Of a stretch of DNA of 64,000 nucleotides, positions 1 to 9,578 are shown one piece after another (position 1 is the first letter of the stretch; every line of letters starts with the position of its first letter). The notes beneath the pieces were generated by a model. It searched no databases. It had not been told where the DNA came from and saw nothing but the letters and a program-made list of their open reading frames with translations. The position numbers and the translations under genes were made by a program. The stretch comes from Rhizobiaceae bacterium MnEN-MB40S. GTDB taxonomy: Bacteria; Pseudomonadota; Alphaproteobacteria; Rhizobiales; Rhizobiaceae. The DNA is taken from positions 310,001 through 374,000 of the forward strand of contig BRLC01000002.1 in the NCBI GenBank assembly GCA_024343425.1, in the 5' to 3' direction.

Positions 1-938
1 CGCGCAGGCTGGTGCAGGAAAACCGGCTCACCGCCGACGACCTGATCCTGCCGATCTTTGTCGTCGCCGGCGAAAAACGCAGCGAACCGATCGAAGCGAT
101 GCCTGGTCTGTTCCGCTTGTCGCCGGATCTTGCGGCGCGCAAGGCCGAAAGAGCGGCCGAACTCGGCATCCCGGCAATCGCCACATTCCCGGCGATCGAA
201 GCCGAACTGAAGGACAATTCCGGTTCGCATATCCTGAACCCGGATAATGTCATCAACCAGGCGTCGGCCGCGATCAAGAAAGCGGTTCCGGAAATCGGAG
301 TGATCACCGATGTCGCTCTCGACCCGTTCACCGACCACGGCCATGACGGCGTCCTGCGGGACGGCGAGATCCTGAATGATGAAACCGTCGCGCAGCTGAC
401 CGAAGCCGCATTGCTGCAGGCGGAAGCCGGCGCCGACATCATCGCGCCTTCCGACATGATGGACGGTCGCATCGGCGCGATCCGCGAGGCGCTGGACCGC
501 AATGGCCACCAGAATGTCGGCATCATGTCCTACGCGACCAAATTCGCTTCCGCATTCTACGGTCCCTATCGCGAGGCGATCGGCACACAAGGTCTTCTGA
601 AGGGCGACAAGCGCACCTACTATGTCGATCCAGCCAACACCGACGAGGCGGTGCGCGAGGCCGCGCTCGATATCGAGGAAGGCGCAGACATGATCATGGT
701 CAAGCCGGGCCTGCCCTATCTCGACATTATTTTCCGACTGAAACAGACCTTCGAGATGCCGACCTTCGCCTATCAGGTTTCAGGCGAATATTCGATGATC
801 AAGGCCGCTGCGCAAAACGGCTGGATTGACGGCGAAAAGGTGATGATGGAAAGCTTGCTCGCTTTCAAGCGCGCCGGTTGCGATGGAATTCTCAGTTACT
901 TTGCAGAGGAAGCTGCTGAACTTCTCCAGAATACCTGA
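1..938 (+). CDS. hemB: Delta-aminolevulinic acid dehydratase (porphobilinogen synthase), 5' truncated
   Basis: Condenses two 5-aminolevulinate molecules to porphobilinogen in cytoplasmic heme synthesis. The frame is open to the left edge and reads Arg-Arg-Leu before the GTG at base 12, a segment that lies inside normal HemB proteins, so the true start is outside the window and about 20-30 residues are missing. Counting from base 12, the two Schiff-base lysines are visible as K177 (SYATKFASAFYGPYR) and K231 (MVKPGLPYLD). The metal loop reads DVALDPFTDHGHDG (residues 100-113): the cysteines of zinc-type enzymes are replaced by Asp or Ala, as in the magnesium-dependent group common in alphaproteobacteria. 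The next gene on the same strand is the RDD protein, 115 bp downstream. Confidence 0.97.
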   Translation, partial: RRLVQENRLTADDLILPIFVVAGEKRSEPIEAMPGLFRLSPDLAARKAERAAELGIPAIATFPAIEAELKDNSGSHILNPDNVINQASAAIKKAVPEIGVITDVALDPFTDHGHDGVLRDGEILNDETVAQLTEAALLQAEAGADIIAPSDMMDGRIGAIREALDRNGHQNVGIMSYATKFASAFYGPYREAIGTQGLLKGDKRTYYVDPANTDEAVREAALDIEEGADMIMVKPGLPYLDIIFRLKQTFEMPTFAYQVSGEYSMIKAAAQNGWIDGEKVMMESLLAFKRAGCDGILSYFAEEAAELLQNT

Positions 939-1053
939 CCCTGGCGCGCCCCGGCGACAGCTTGATATCAAAGGTTAAAATACCCACTTGCTATATGTTC
1001 ACGTACGGCCATGCGACCGTGCGAAAGAACAACAACGGGCTGGAGATGAACTT

Positions 1054-1530
1054 ATGTCGCTTGCGGAAGCAGATGTCATTGTGGACAGAAACCCCGATCT
1101 GGACAGCTGGAAAAGTTTCAGCGGCGTTCGGTCGCGGCGTGTTTTCGCGTTCCTGATCGACTACGCTTTGATCCTGGCGCTTTGCGTGCCGGCGGCGGTG
1201 CTTGTTTTCTTTATCGGTGTTTTCAGTCTTGGCCTTGGCTGGATGCTCTATTCCATCCTCTTCTTCCTCGTCGCCGTGCCTTATATCGGGCTGACGCTGG
1301 GCGGCCTGAACCAGGCGACGCCCGGAATGCGCCTGAATGGCATAAAGATGGTGCGTCTCGATGGCGCGCCGGTCGATTCGATGCTCGCGATCGCCCATGG
1401 CGCACTGTTCTGGATCGCAAACGCGGTGCTGACACCGCTGATCCTGCTTGTTAGCCTGTTTTCCGGCAGAAAACGCCTGCTACACGACATGCTTCTGGGC
1501 GTCGTCGTCATCCGCGACGAGGCAGCATAG
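1054..1530 (+). CDS. RDD family integral membrane protein
   Basis: A 158-residue membrane protein of the RDD family, whose members are small integral membrane proteins of mostly unknown role. Residues 26-36 (SRRVFAFLIDY) carry the Arg and Asp that define the family, followed by two hydrophobic segments at about 37-58 and 60-82, the loop with ATPGMRL, and a third hydrophobic stretch before the closing LHDMLLGVVV motif. ATG 1054 is preferred over upstream in-frame starts because GGAG lies about ten bases before it and the family-like sequence begins just after. It follows hemB directly, an arrangement seen often in rhizobia. No specific substrate or partner can be inferred. Confidence 0.85.
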   Translation: MSLAEADVIVDRNPDLDSWKSFSGVRSRRVFAFLIDYALILALCVPAAVLVFFIGVFSLGLGWMLYSILFFLVAVPYIGLTLGGLNQATPGMRLNGIKMVRLDGAPVDSMLAIAHGALFWIANAVLTPLILLVSLFSGRKRLLHDMLLGVVVIRDEAA

Positions 1531-1631
1531 GCGGCAAAACAACCTATGCGGTCATATTGAGGCCTTGGTTCCCATAAAGATGGCGAAGCGGATTATTTCA
1601 TCTGCTTCAAATCTCCCGAGGGATACCCCAA

Positions 1632-3437
1632 GTGTCATTTCTGAACGGCATCGCGAGGCGCGCGCCTTCGTTTTCAAAGACATTCGGACGATTTCCGCTG
1701 CCTGTGCTAGCAAGCGTGATTGCGACGGTGATCGCCAATCTCGACATTGCCAAACTCTACAAGCTCGCTGATTACAACAACGAAATTCCTGGCTACAGCC
1801 AGTTTTCCTCCACTCAGATATATGCTGCGCTGATAGCCGCCTTCTTTGCATCCGGCGCGGCCCACCTGTTCGCGGAAAGCGGGCGGTGGAAAACAGGCGC
1901 AAATTATGCTTTTGCCGGAGTGGTCGCTCTGATCGCCGCTGCACCCTTCTGGCTCGTGAGCGGCCTCGGGATGAGTGTTTTGCTCACATTCTGGCTGCCG
2001 GGAATTCTTTTGCTCCTGATGGTTTCCGGCTTTCTACGCGGGCGCACCGACGATCTAGCTCTGTGGACTTTCAATTACCATCTTGGCCTTGCTGTCATCC
2101 TGGCCGGCCTCGCTGCGCTTGCATTCATTCTTGGAGCCTACGCAGTTCTTGCAAGTATTGACTATCTTTTTGAGCTCGATCTCAAATACGTCATCTATGA
2201 CCATGTCTATATGACCGGGTTGCTACTGATCGCGCCGCTCTTCGGATTGGAGATGGTCCCGCCGGATTTGCATGGTTCAGGCGAAATAGAAAAGAAGGGA
2301 CTCACATATCGGGTTTCTTTTCTCCTTCTCAACTATCTCCTGCTTCCACTTCTGCTCATCTACACAATTGTTATATACGCCTATGCCGCGAAGACCGCCC
2401 TTGCATGGGAACTCCCGCGTGGACAGGTGGGAGTGATGGTTCTGTCCTTTGCCGCCGGTTGCGTCTCGATCTGGATGCTGGCGATCCCCTATCGCGACAG
2501 CAGTTCTCTCTTGCTACGGCTGTTCCGGAGAAGCTGGTATTGGCTCCTGATCGTCCCGCTTGTTCTCTTCGTCATAGGAACCTACCGGCGCGTTTCCGAA
2601 TACGGGATAACACCGGAACGTTACGGGCTTATCCTCCTGGGACTCTGGATCGTCGGCATGATCTGCCTGTTTTCGATACGCAGTAGCAAAGTCCAGCCAC
2701 GAGTTGTCATCGCCACACTCGCCATCATGCTTATGCTGGCGTCCTTCGGACCGTGGAGCGCGGCTGCAGTCTCGGTTCGCGACCAGTTCGGGCGACTGGT
2801 CGCATTGCTGGAAGAAAATCAGATTCTGGTGGATGGCAAAATTGCGCCGCCTCAGACGACCGACGCCGAAACGAGAGAAGACATCAATTCGTTGCTCACA
2901 TTCCTATCCAAGTCGGGACATCTGAGCGATCTGAAAGTTTTTTTCGATGGCAACGAAGATGAAAACAACAGGTTCAATCGTATCGACAGTGTAAGACGCC
3001 TCACGTCTTTGCTGGCTGGCGATGACGCTCGGGCTAGGAGAATGCAGGAAGTCGAGTTTTACAGCAGAGAACCGGGACACGTCGAAACTGGTGGCTCAGC
3101 ATTTGTATCCGGACCGTATACACTTGGCAACAAATGGGGTCGTTATCACGACACACTGGCTAGTGACTTGAAAGTCGAATTGCACGACGATCACCTGCGT
3201 GTCGACTACAGAGACCAGCATTGGACCATAACTTCCAGACACCTTTTGGATGAGGTGCAAAACCGACACCCGGCTTCCATGAACGAGGCGATGCCGTTTA
3301 AACTGGATGGATCTCAAGACCAGGCATGGCTCATTGTTAACTGGCTCAACGGCCGCTTGGAAGGAAGGAGCGATGACGGATCGGATTCGTCCAATATCTC
3401 AAGTCTTAATTTCACGATCATAATCAGCACCGATTGA
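1632..3437 (+). CDS. DUF4153 domain-containing membrane protein
   Basis: A 601-residue protein with about ten hydrophobic segments in residues 20-380 and a soluble C-terminal part of about 220 residues. The pattern matches DUF4153 proteins, which have no established function. GTG 1632 is chosen because GAGGGA lies about nine bases upstream. The C-terminal half contains phrases such as LLEENQILVDGKI and a charged stretch (FFDGNEDENNRF) suggesting a folded extracytoplasmic domain. The gene looks AT-richer than its neighbours, for example around 2140-2220 and 2880-3240, so horizontal acquisition is possible. It stands alone, about 100 bp after the RDD gene and 150 bp before the anion permease. 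Confidence 0.75.
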   Translation: MSFLNGIARRAPSFSKTFGRFPLPVLASVIATVIANLDIAKLYKLADYNNEIPGYSQFSSTQIYAALIAAFFASGAAHLFAESGRWKTGANYAFAGVVALIAAAPFWLVSGLGMSVLLTFWLPGILLLLMVSGFLRGRTDDLALWTFNYHLGLAVILAGLAALAFILGAYAVLASIDYLFELDLKYVIYDHVYMTGLLLIAPLFGLEMVPPDLHGSGEIEKKGLTYRVSFLLLNYLLLPLLLIYTIVIYAYAAKTALAWELPRGQVGVMVLSFAAGCVSIWMLAIPYRDSSSLLLRLFRRSWYWLLIVPLVLFVIGTYRRVSEYGITPERYGLILLGLWIVGMICLFSIRSSKVQPRVVIATLAIMLMLASFGPWSAAAVSVRDQFGRLVALLEENQILVDGKIAPPQTTDAETREDINSLLTFLSKSGHLSDLKVFFDGNEDENNRFNRIDSVRRLTSLLAGDDARARRMQEVEFYSREPGHVETGGSAFVSGPYTLGNKWGRYHDTLASDLKVELHDDHLRVDYRDQHWTITSRHLLDEVQNRHPASMNEAMPFKLDGSQDQAWLIVNWLNGRLEGRSDDGSDSSNISSLNFTIIISTD

Positions 3438-3588
3438 GCCAAATGGCGCCTGAAACAGAATCCCGCAAACGCGACATTCTCCGCAATTTATTGCTGCGAC
3501 GAAGCCCTTAATCGCAACAAGCCGCTTTGATGGCGCCAATTCCATCGCTAAGATCGCGCACCGTGCAATAATATATTCAGGGCGGCGC

Positions 3589-5427
3589 ATGCACGAATTT
3601 CATCTCTACGCGACATACGCGATCATCTTCTGGACGATTGTGGCCTTTGTCAGCGAGCGATTCTCCATCGAAACTGTTTCTCTGGGCAGCCTGTCGGCCG
3701 TCCTTCTGCTGTTCGGCGTGTTTCCTTATGAACAGGCCAACGGTCAAATTCTGGATATGCGAAGCATTCTTGCGGGCTTCTCCGATCCGGCGCTCGCAAC
3801 CGTGATTGCGCTGCTGATCGTCGGACAGGGTCTGTTCGCCACAGACGCAATCGACGGTCCGGCAAGATTCATCAGCAGGCTCGGCGGATCGAGCAAGAAC
3901 CTGACGATCTTCATCGTCATCATCGCCGCCGGTCTTCTGAGCGCCTTTCTCAACAATACGCCGGTGGTGGTGATCTTCATCCCCATTCTCACCGTGATCG
4001 CGGCGCAGCGGCGATACCCCGGATACAAGGTTTTCATGCCGCTGTCCTTCATGAGCATCCTCGGCGGGATGACGACGCTGATCGGTTCGTCCACCAACCT
4101 GATCGCGGCGGGCGTCGCTGACGATTTCGGCGTCGTCATCTCGTTCTTCGACCTGACCGGCATGGGGTTGATGCTTGCCGTCATAGGCGGCCTCTACGTC
4201 ATCTTCCTGATGCCCCGAATGCTTACCGAGCGCACTTCGACAATAGACCGCGCCAAGACCGACCGCGGCACCCAGTTCATCGGCGAGATTCCCATCACTG
4301 CAGGACACCCTTTTGCAGGCATTGCTTCTAAATCAGGCATATTTCCGGGCATCAAGGATCTGACGCCGCGGCTGCTTCTGCGTCGCGATGTGCCGTTTCT
4401 GCCGCCATTCGAGGATATTACATTGTCACCGGGAGACACCCTCGTGGTGACCGGCACGCGTAAGGCGTTCTCTCGCTCGCTCGCTCATGGCAATGCGATC
4501 GCCGACACGGATGAAAAGAGCGAAAATAGCGAAGTAGCGGAAGACGCGCACGAATCGGCGCGGCCCGGGCCCGGCTATCATCTGGCGGAGGCTGTCGTTG
4601 CGCCGGGCTCGCGTTTCGCCGGCCGCACAATCCAGCTATCCGGCATCCGCGCCCGTTTCGGCATTTCCGTGCTTGGCGTGCAACGAAAGAGCAGAATGGC
4701 GCGAACGCCGCTGTCAGAGATCCGGCTTGAGCCCGGAGACACCCTTCTTCTCGGCGGCAATTATGAGCAGATTACGCAATTGCGCGGCGACCACGACCTT
4801 TTGCTGCTTGAACATTCCGCCGAGGCGGTGCCGCAGAGCCGAAAGGCCAAGATCGCCTTTGCTATTTTCGCTGCAATCGTCATTCTGGCGGCTTTCGAGG
4901 TCGTGCCAATCGTCGTCAGCGCAATCACCGGCGCGGGACTTATGATGGCGACCGGGTGCCTGACCATGTACCAGGCGGTGCGCGCATTCGACCGTCAAAT
5001 CTATCTGCTTGTCGGCTCGTCCATCGCCATGGCGACGGCGCTCGACAGCACCGGAGGCGCGGCGCTGATCGCCCAGGGCTCGGTCGACCTCCTGAAAGGC
5101 GCGCCGGTGCCAGTCATCCTGTCTGTCCTGTATCTGGTCATGGCCGGCGTCACCAATGTTTTGAGCAACAATGCAACGGCGGTTCTTTTCATGCCGATCG
5201 CGCTGAACATGGCGCACGGGCTCGGCGCTTCTCCGGTCGCGTTCGCCTCCGCCGTCATCTTCGCGGCCAACACCTGTTTCGCCACCCCGATCGCCTATCA
5301 GACCAACCTGCTGATCATGGGGCCTGGTCATTACAGCTTCAGAGACTATCTTAAAGCTGGCCTTCCTCTGGTTTTTATTGTCTGGTTGGCCTTTTCACTT
5401 CTTGCGCCGTGGTATTATGCGTTGTAA
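3589..5427 (+). CDS. SLC13/DASS-type anion permease with two RCK_C (TrkA-C) domains
   Basis: A 612-residue inner-membrane transporter of the divalent anion:sodium symporter/CitMHS type. The N-terminal membrane half (about residues 5-215) contains AFLNNTPVVVIFIP and GSSTNLIAAG, and the C-terminal half (about 420-612) contains VLSNNATAVLFMPIAL; these paired Asn-rich hairpins mark the substrate and sodium sites of the family. Between them lie two RCK_C regulatory domains, each ending in the typical LSPGDTLVVTG or LEPGDTLLLGG, at about residues 230-295 and 330-395. Substrates in the family include sulfate, dicarboxylates and citrate, and the sequence does not decide between them. ATG 3589 has an AGGGCGG ribosome site just upstream. 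Confidence 0.88.
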   Translation: MHEFHLYATYAIIFWTIVAFVSERFSIETVSLGSLSAVLLLFGVFPYEQANGQILDMRSILAGFSDPALATVIALLIVGQGLFATDAIDGPARFISRLGGSSKNLTIFIVIIAAGLLSAFLNNTPVVVIFIPILTVIAAQRRYPGYKVFMPLSFMSILGGMTTLIGSSTNLIAAGVADDFGVVISFFDLTGMGLMLAVIGGLYVIFLMPRMLTERTSTIDRAKTDRGTQFIGEIPITAGHPFAGIASKSGIFPGIKDLTPRLLLRRDVPFLPPFEDITLSPGDTLVVTGTRKAFSRSLAHGNAIADTDEKSENSEVAEDAHESARPGPGYHLAEAVVAPGSRFAGRTIQLSGIRARFGISVLGVQRKSRMARTPLSEIRLEPGDTLLLGGNYEQITQLRGDHDLLLLEHSAEAVPQSRKAKIAFAIFAAIVILAAFEVVPIVVSAITGAGLMMATGCLTMYQAVRAFDRQIYLLVGSSIAMATALDSTGGAALIAQGSVDLLKGAPVPVILSVLYLVMAGVTNVLSNNATAVLFMPIALNMAHGLGASPVAFASAVIFAANTCFATPIAYQTNLLIMGPGHYSFRDYLKAGLPLVFIVWLAFSLLAPWYYAL

Positions 5428-5467
5428 TTTTTTTGTGGTCGATATCAGGTGAAATAATTTACGATCG

Positions 5468-6220
5468 ATGACCAACCAACCCGTCCATTCACCCCAGTTC
5501 TTCCTGACGGCGCCGTCTCCGTGCCCGTATCTCGACGGGCAATTCGAACGCAAAGTCTTTACGCATCTCGTCGGCGAGAAAGCCGCAGAGCTGAATGACC
5601 TCTTGACGCAGGGAGGCTTCCGACGATCACAGAATATCGCCTATCGGCCAGCCTGCGAGTCCTGCAGGGCTTGCGTTTCCGTGCGCATCGTGGCCAGCGA
5701 ATTCGAACCGAACAAATCCATGCGGCGCAATCTGGCGCGCAATTCGGACATAACGGCGCGTGAGTTCCAGGCGGAGCCTTCAAGCGAGCAATACGCCTTG
5801 TTTCGGGACTATCTCGACGCCCGCCACCAGCGAGGCGGCATGTCGGATATGACGGTTCTCGACTACGCGATGATGGTGGAAGACACCTATGTGCCGACCA
5901 AGATCATCGAGTATCGCATTGAGGGCGAGCCGGATCCCGACGGGAGCATTGCCGAACAGGGTCGGCTCATCGCCGTCGCGCTGAGCGATATCATGGGCGA
6001 CGGCCTGTCGATGGTTTATTCGTTCTTCGATCCCGATTACGCCTCGCGTTCACTCGGCACCTACATGATCCTCGACCATATCCAGCGCGCCAAGGATCGA
6101 GGCCTGCCGCATGTCTATCTCGGCTACTGGGTCGAGGGATCGCGGAAGATGGAATACAAGACCCGGTTTCGCCCGCAGGATCACCTGGGCCCAAGCGGCT
6201 GGGAACGCTACGAAGACTAA
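5468..6220 (+). CDS. bpt: Aspartate/glutamate leucyltransferase (bacterial arginyltransferase-like protein)
   Basis: A 250-residue cytoplasmic enzyme of the bacterial N-degron pathway. It moves leucine from Leu-tRNA to proteins with N-terminal Asp or Glu, marking them for ClpS/ClpAP degradation. The N-terminal ATE domain starts with [16 protein letters not shown] and has the cysteine cluster [13 protein letters not shown] (C63, C66, C69). The C-terminal GNAT-like domain includes [17 protein letters not shown] and [17 protein letters not shown]. Length and motifs are normal for Bpt. No strong ribosome site precedes ATG 5468; the best purine tract is about 17 bases away. It is convergent with the agmatinase gene, three bases apart. 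Confidence 0.95.
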   Translation: MTNQPVHSPQFFLTAPSPCPYLDGQFERKVFTHLVGEKAAELNDLLTQGGFRRSQNIAYRPACESCRACVSVRIVASEFEPNKSMRRNLARNSDITAREFQAEPSSEQYALFRDYLDARHQRGGMSDMTVLDYAMMVEDTYVPTKIIEYRIEGEPDPDGSIAEQGRLIAVALSDIMGDGLSMVYSFFDPDYASRSLGTYMILDHIQRAKDRGLPHVYLGYWVEGSRKMEYKTRFRPQDHLGPSGWERYED

Positions 6221-6223
6221 ACG

Positions 6224-7189
6224 CTATTTTGCCGTCCGATGGTGCATGATCCGGCCAATCGCGTTCATCAAAATCTGAGCCGCCAAAATTGAAGTTGAGC
6301 CGGTCGGGTCGTAATCGGGCGCAACCTCAACGCAGTCCATGCCAATGATGTCGCCTTGCCGGGCAAGGCCGTCAATCAGTTCCAGAACTTCGTAATAGAG
6401 AAAGCCGCCATGGCTGGGCGTTCCGGTGCCTGCGGCGATAGAGGGATCGAAACCGTCGATGTCGATCGAAACGTAGTAGCGTCGCCCGGCAGGAATTCTG
6501 GCCAGGACGCCGTCGACGCCGAGCTTGCGAAACTGTCGCACTGACAGGATATCCGAGCCCATTTTGCGGGCATCCTCATAGCCTTCCCTCGCAGTGGAGG
6601 AGACGTTTCGGATCCCGATCTGCGAAAGTCCCGTCACGTAATCCTTTTCCGCCGCGCGACGCATCGGATTGCCGTGGCCGTAGCGCACGCCATGGCGTTC
6701 ATCGACGAAATCCAGATGCGCGTCGATCTGGACCAGGTGAAAGGGCTTCTGGTCATCAAAGGCGTTGATACAGGGAATATTGACTGAGTGATCGCCGCCC
6801 AGCACGACGGGAACAGCGCCGCTCTTCAGGATCTTGCGCACGCCGAATTCTATGTTGCGGTGGCTGGCCATCATGTCGGTGTGGACGATATCCGCGTCGC
6901 CGATATCGACGATCCGAACTTTTTCCGGATCAAGATAAGTGACGTCGTCCTCGTGGTCGTATGCGCCGGCGTGGCCAAATGAGAACAGGGTGGAGGCCTC
7001 TCGAATGCTGCGGGGACCGAAGCGCGCGCCGGCGCGCCATTGCGTGCCCATGTCTAGCGGCGCGCCGAGCACTGCGACGTCCGCGTCTATCGCATCCCAG
7101 TCCTCGACGTAAGGATTTTTGCCGAAGGTGCAAAGACCGACGAAGGGCAGGTTCAACCGGCCGCTGTCATAAGTGTTTGCCGTGCTCAT
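6224..7189 (-). CDS. speB: Agmatinase family ureohydrolase
   Basis: A 321-residue manganese ureohydrolase of the arginase/agmatinase family, which hydrolyses a guanidino group to urea and an amine. The two-metal site is complete: GGDHS (131-135), DAHLD (156-160) and SIDIDGFDP (241-249), followed by MDCVEVAPDYD. Agmatine (giving putrescine) is the default substrate, but guanidinobutyrate, guanidinopropionate and guanidine hydrolases share these motifs, so the symbol is provisional. It lies 78 bp downstream of parC on the same strand and converges on bpt. Nothing around it, such as a decarboxylase or transporter, indicates the substrate. Confidence 0.82.
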   Translation of the reverse strand: MSTANTYDSGRLNLPFVGLCTFGKNPYVEDWDAIDADVAVLGAPLDMGTQWRAGARFGPRSIREASTLFSFGHAGAYDHEDDVTYLDPEKVRIVDIGDADIVHTDMMASHRNIEFGVRKILKSGAVPVVLGGDHSVNIPCINAFDDQKPFHLVQIDAHLDFVDERHGVRYGHGNPMRRAAEKDYVTGLSQIGIRNVSSTAREGYEDARKMGSDILSVRQFRKLGVDGVLARIPAGRRYYVSIDIDGFDPSIAAGTGTPSHGGFLYYEVLELIDGLARQGDIIGMDCVEVAPDYDPTGSTSILAAQILMNAIGRIMHHRTAK

Positions 7190-7267
7190 AGCGCGTCTAT
7201 GGCTCCTGCATTCGAGCGTCCGGAGACAATGATTCAGGATCCGCCGACAGGCTCCTGATTTTCTTCA

Positions 7268-9520
7268 CTATCCGGAGAACCTGCCGGAGCGTGGAAAGCC
7301 TTTCGGGACGGTGCGGCCGGCCTGCGCGCGGTCGCCGAACCACTCGCGCAATTCCTCCATCGTCTTGCTGTGGGTGCGGCCAGCGGAATCCTGCCAGCTC
7401 AATCCCTCGGCCTGCTTGAACGTCCTGACGTCCGCGACCCCGCCGTCCTTGTAGCGTTGCAGGCGCACGCCCTTGCCGCGGCTCATCTCGGCCAGTTGTT
7501 CGAGCGGGAAGATCAGCATTTTGCGGTTCTCGCCCAGCACCGCGACCGTATCTCCCTCGACCGGAATGCACAGCTTCGCCTCGTCCGGCATCTTCACGTT
7601 CATGACCTGTTTGCCCTTGCGGGTATTGGCCGTGATGTCTGACTGCGAGACGACGAAACCATTGCCCACCGTCGACGCCAGAAGCAGCTTTCCTTCCGGG
7701 TTGTGCACGAAGGCGGAAACGATGTCCTGATCGTTGTCCATGTCGATCATGATGCGAACCGGCTCGCCATGCCCGCGCCCGCCTGGCAAGCGGTCGCCGC
7801 CAACAGTGTAGAACTTGCCGCCGGTGGTAAACAGCATGATCCGGTCGGTCGTATAGGCCGGAAACGCCAGCTTGAGGCTATCGCCTTCCTTGAAGGTAAG
7901 ACCGGATGTATCGGACATGTGGCCGCGCATCGCCCGTATCCAGCCCTTCCGTGAGAGAACGACAGTGACCGGCTCCTTCTCGATCATCGCCTGCTGAATG
8001 GCTTCGAGATCGGCTTCCGGCGCCTCGGCGAACCCTGTGCGCCGGCGCCCGAGTTCAGTGTCCTTGCCGAACTTCTTCTTCACCTGGGCGATTTCCCAGG
8101 AGATCGTCGACCACTGGTTTTCGTCCGACGCAAGCAGCGCCTCAATTTCCGCCTTTTCAACGGTCAGCCCGTCGAACTCCTTGCGGATCTCGAACTCTTC
8201 CAGCTTGCGCAGAGAGCGCAAACGCATGTTCAGGATCGATTCCGCCTGCAGATCGGTCAGTTCGAACCGCTGCATGAGCTCGGCTTTCGGATCATCCTCT
8301 TCACGGATGATCCGGATCACCTCATCGATATTCAGATAGGCGACCAGATAGCCGCCGAGGATTTCGAGACGGCGCTCGATCGCCGCCAACCGATGCCGCG
8401 ACCGCCTCTGCAGCACCTCGCGCCGGTGATCGAGCCACTCCAGGAGCACATCGCGGAGCGACATGACCTTGGGCACCCGCCCCTTGGACAGCACATTGAG
8501 ATTGAGCGGAAAGCGGGATTCGAGATCGGTCAGGCGGAACAGCGATTCCATCAGAAGATCCGGATCCACCGTCCGGTTCTTGGGGACCAGGACAAGACGC
8601 ACATCCTCGGCCGATTCATCGCGCACATCCTCCAGAAGCGGCAGCTTGCGGGCGATCAGCAGTTCAGCGATCTTTTCGATCAGCCGTGATTTCTGCACCT
8701 GGTAAGGTATTTCGGTAACGACGATAACGTAACCGCCGCGGCCCGTGTCTTCCTTTTCCCAGCGCGCGCGCGTGCGAAAGCCGCCGCGACCGGTCTTGTA
8801 GGCCTCGACAATCGAATCGCGGCTGTCGACGATCACGCCCCCGGTGGGCATGTCGGGACCGGGTACGAAATCGACCAGCTTTTCGATCGTCGCATTGGGA
8901 TGCTTGATCAGATGCAGGGCGGCGTCGCACAGTTCCGCCGCGTTGTGCGGGGGGATGGACGTCGCCATGCCGACCGCAATGCCGGTCGCGCCGTTGGCAA
9001 GCAGGTTCGGAAAGGTGCCGGGCAGAACCACCGGCTCCTGGTTTTCCTCGTCGTAAGTGGTGCGAAAGTCGACCGCGTCCTGGTCGATGCCCTCCAGCAG
9101 CAATTCCGCAACCGGCGTCATCTTCGACTCGGTGTAGCGCATCGCAGCCGCGTTATCGCCGTCAATGTTCCCGAAATTGCCCTGCCCGTTTACCAGCGGG
9201 TATCGCACAGCGAAGTCCTGGGCGAGACGAACCAGAGCGTCATAGATCGCTTGGTCGCCATGCGGATGGAAATTACCCATCACTTCGCCGACGATCTTGG
9301 CGGATTTCTTGAAGCCGCCGTTCGCGCGCAGCCCCATATCGCTCATCGAATAGACAATGCGGCGGTGGACCGGCTTCAAGCCGTCGCGAACGTCGGGCAG
9401 CGCGCGATGCATGATCGTCGACAGCGCGTAAGCGAGGTAGCGTTCTTCAAGAGCGGTTTTCAGATCGACGGGTTCTGACCCGCCGTCGCCGCCGCCCGGC
9501 GGAATAAGGCTTTTTCCCAT
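7268..9520 (-). CDS. parC: DNA topoisomerase IV subunit A
   Basis: A 750-residue type IIA topoisomerase subunit that breaks and reseals DNA to unlink daughter chromosomes, acting with ParE (not in the window). The catalytic tyrosine is Y129 in [13 protein letters not shown], and the winged-helix motif [16 protein letters not shown] (82-97) holds the quinolone-determining region. At the positions matching E. coli ParC Ser80 and Glu84 this protein has Gln90 and Asp94. The C-terminal DNA-wrapping blades contain repeats such as [20 protein letters not shown]. The length fits ParC and is shorter than GyrA. The MFS gene lies 58 bp upstream and speB 78 bp downstream on the same strand. Confidence 0.96.
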   Translation of the reverse strand: MGKSLIPPGGGDGGSEPVDLKTALEERYLAYALSTIMHRALPDVRDGLKPVHRRIVYSMSDMGLRANGGFKKSAKIVGEVMGNFHPHGDQAIYDALVRLAQDFAVRYPLVNGQGNFGNIDGDNAAAMRYTESKMTPVAELLLEGIDQDAVDFRTTYDEENQEPVVLPGTFPNLLANGATGIAVGMATSIPPHNAAELCDAALHLIKHPNATIEKLVDFVPGPDMPTGGVIVDSRDSIVEAYKTGRGGFRTRARWEKEDTGRGGYVIVVTEIPYQVQKSRLIEKIAELLIARKLPLLEDVRDESAEDVRLVLVPKNRTVDPDLLMESLFRLTDLESRFPLNLNVLSKGRVPKVMSLRDVLLEWLDHRREVLQRRSRHRLAAIERRLEILGGYLVAYLNIDEVIRIIREEDDPKAELMQRFELTDLQAESILNMRLRSLRKLEEFEIRKEFDGLTVEKAEIEALLASDENQWSTISWEIAQVKKKFGKDTELGRRRTGFAEAPEADLEAIQQAMIEKEPVTVVLSRKGWIRAMRGHMSDTSGLTFKEGDSLKLAFPAYTTDRIMLFTTGGKFYTVGGDRLPGGRGHGEPVRIMIDMDNDQDIVSAFVHNPEGKLLLASTVGNGFVVSQSDITANTRKGKQVMNVKMPDEAKLCIPVEGDTVAVLGENRKMLIFPLEQLAEMSRGKGVRLQRYKDGGVADVRTFKQAEGLSWQDSAGRTHSKTMEELREWFGDRAQAGRTVPKGFPRSGRFSG

Positions 9521-9578
9521 GGTTCGGGATTAAACGAAGCGCCGATTCGCGGCAAGTCTCGATTGGTTCGATCCACGC

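Noticed and set aside
3577-5331. Several open frames antisense to the SLC13 permease
   Set aside because: They are mirror frames of a well-supported membrane protein gene, with Arg/Asp/His-rich shadow composition.
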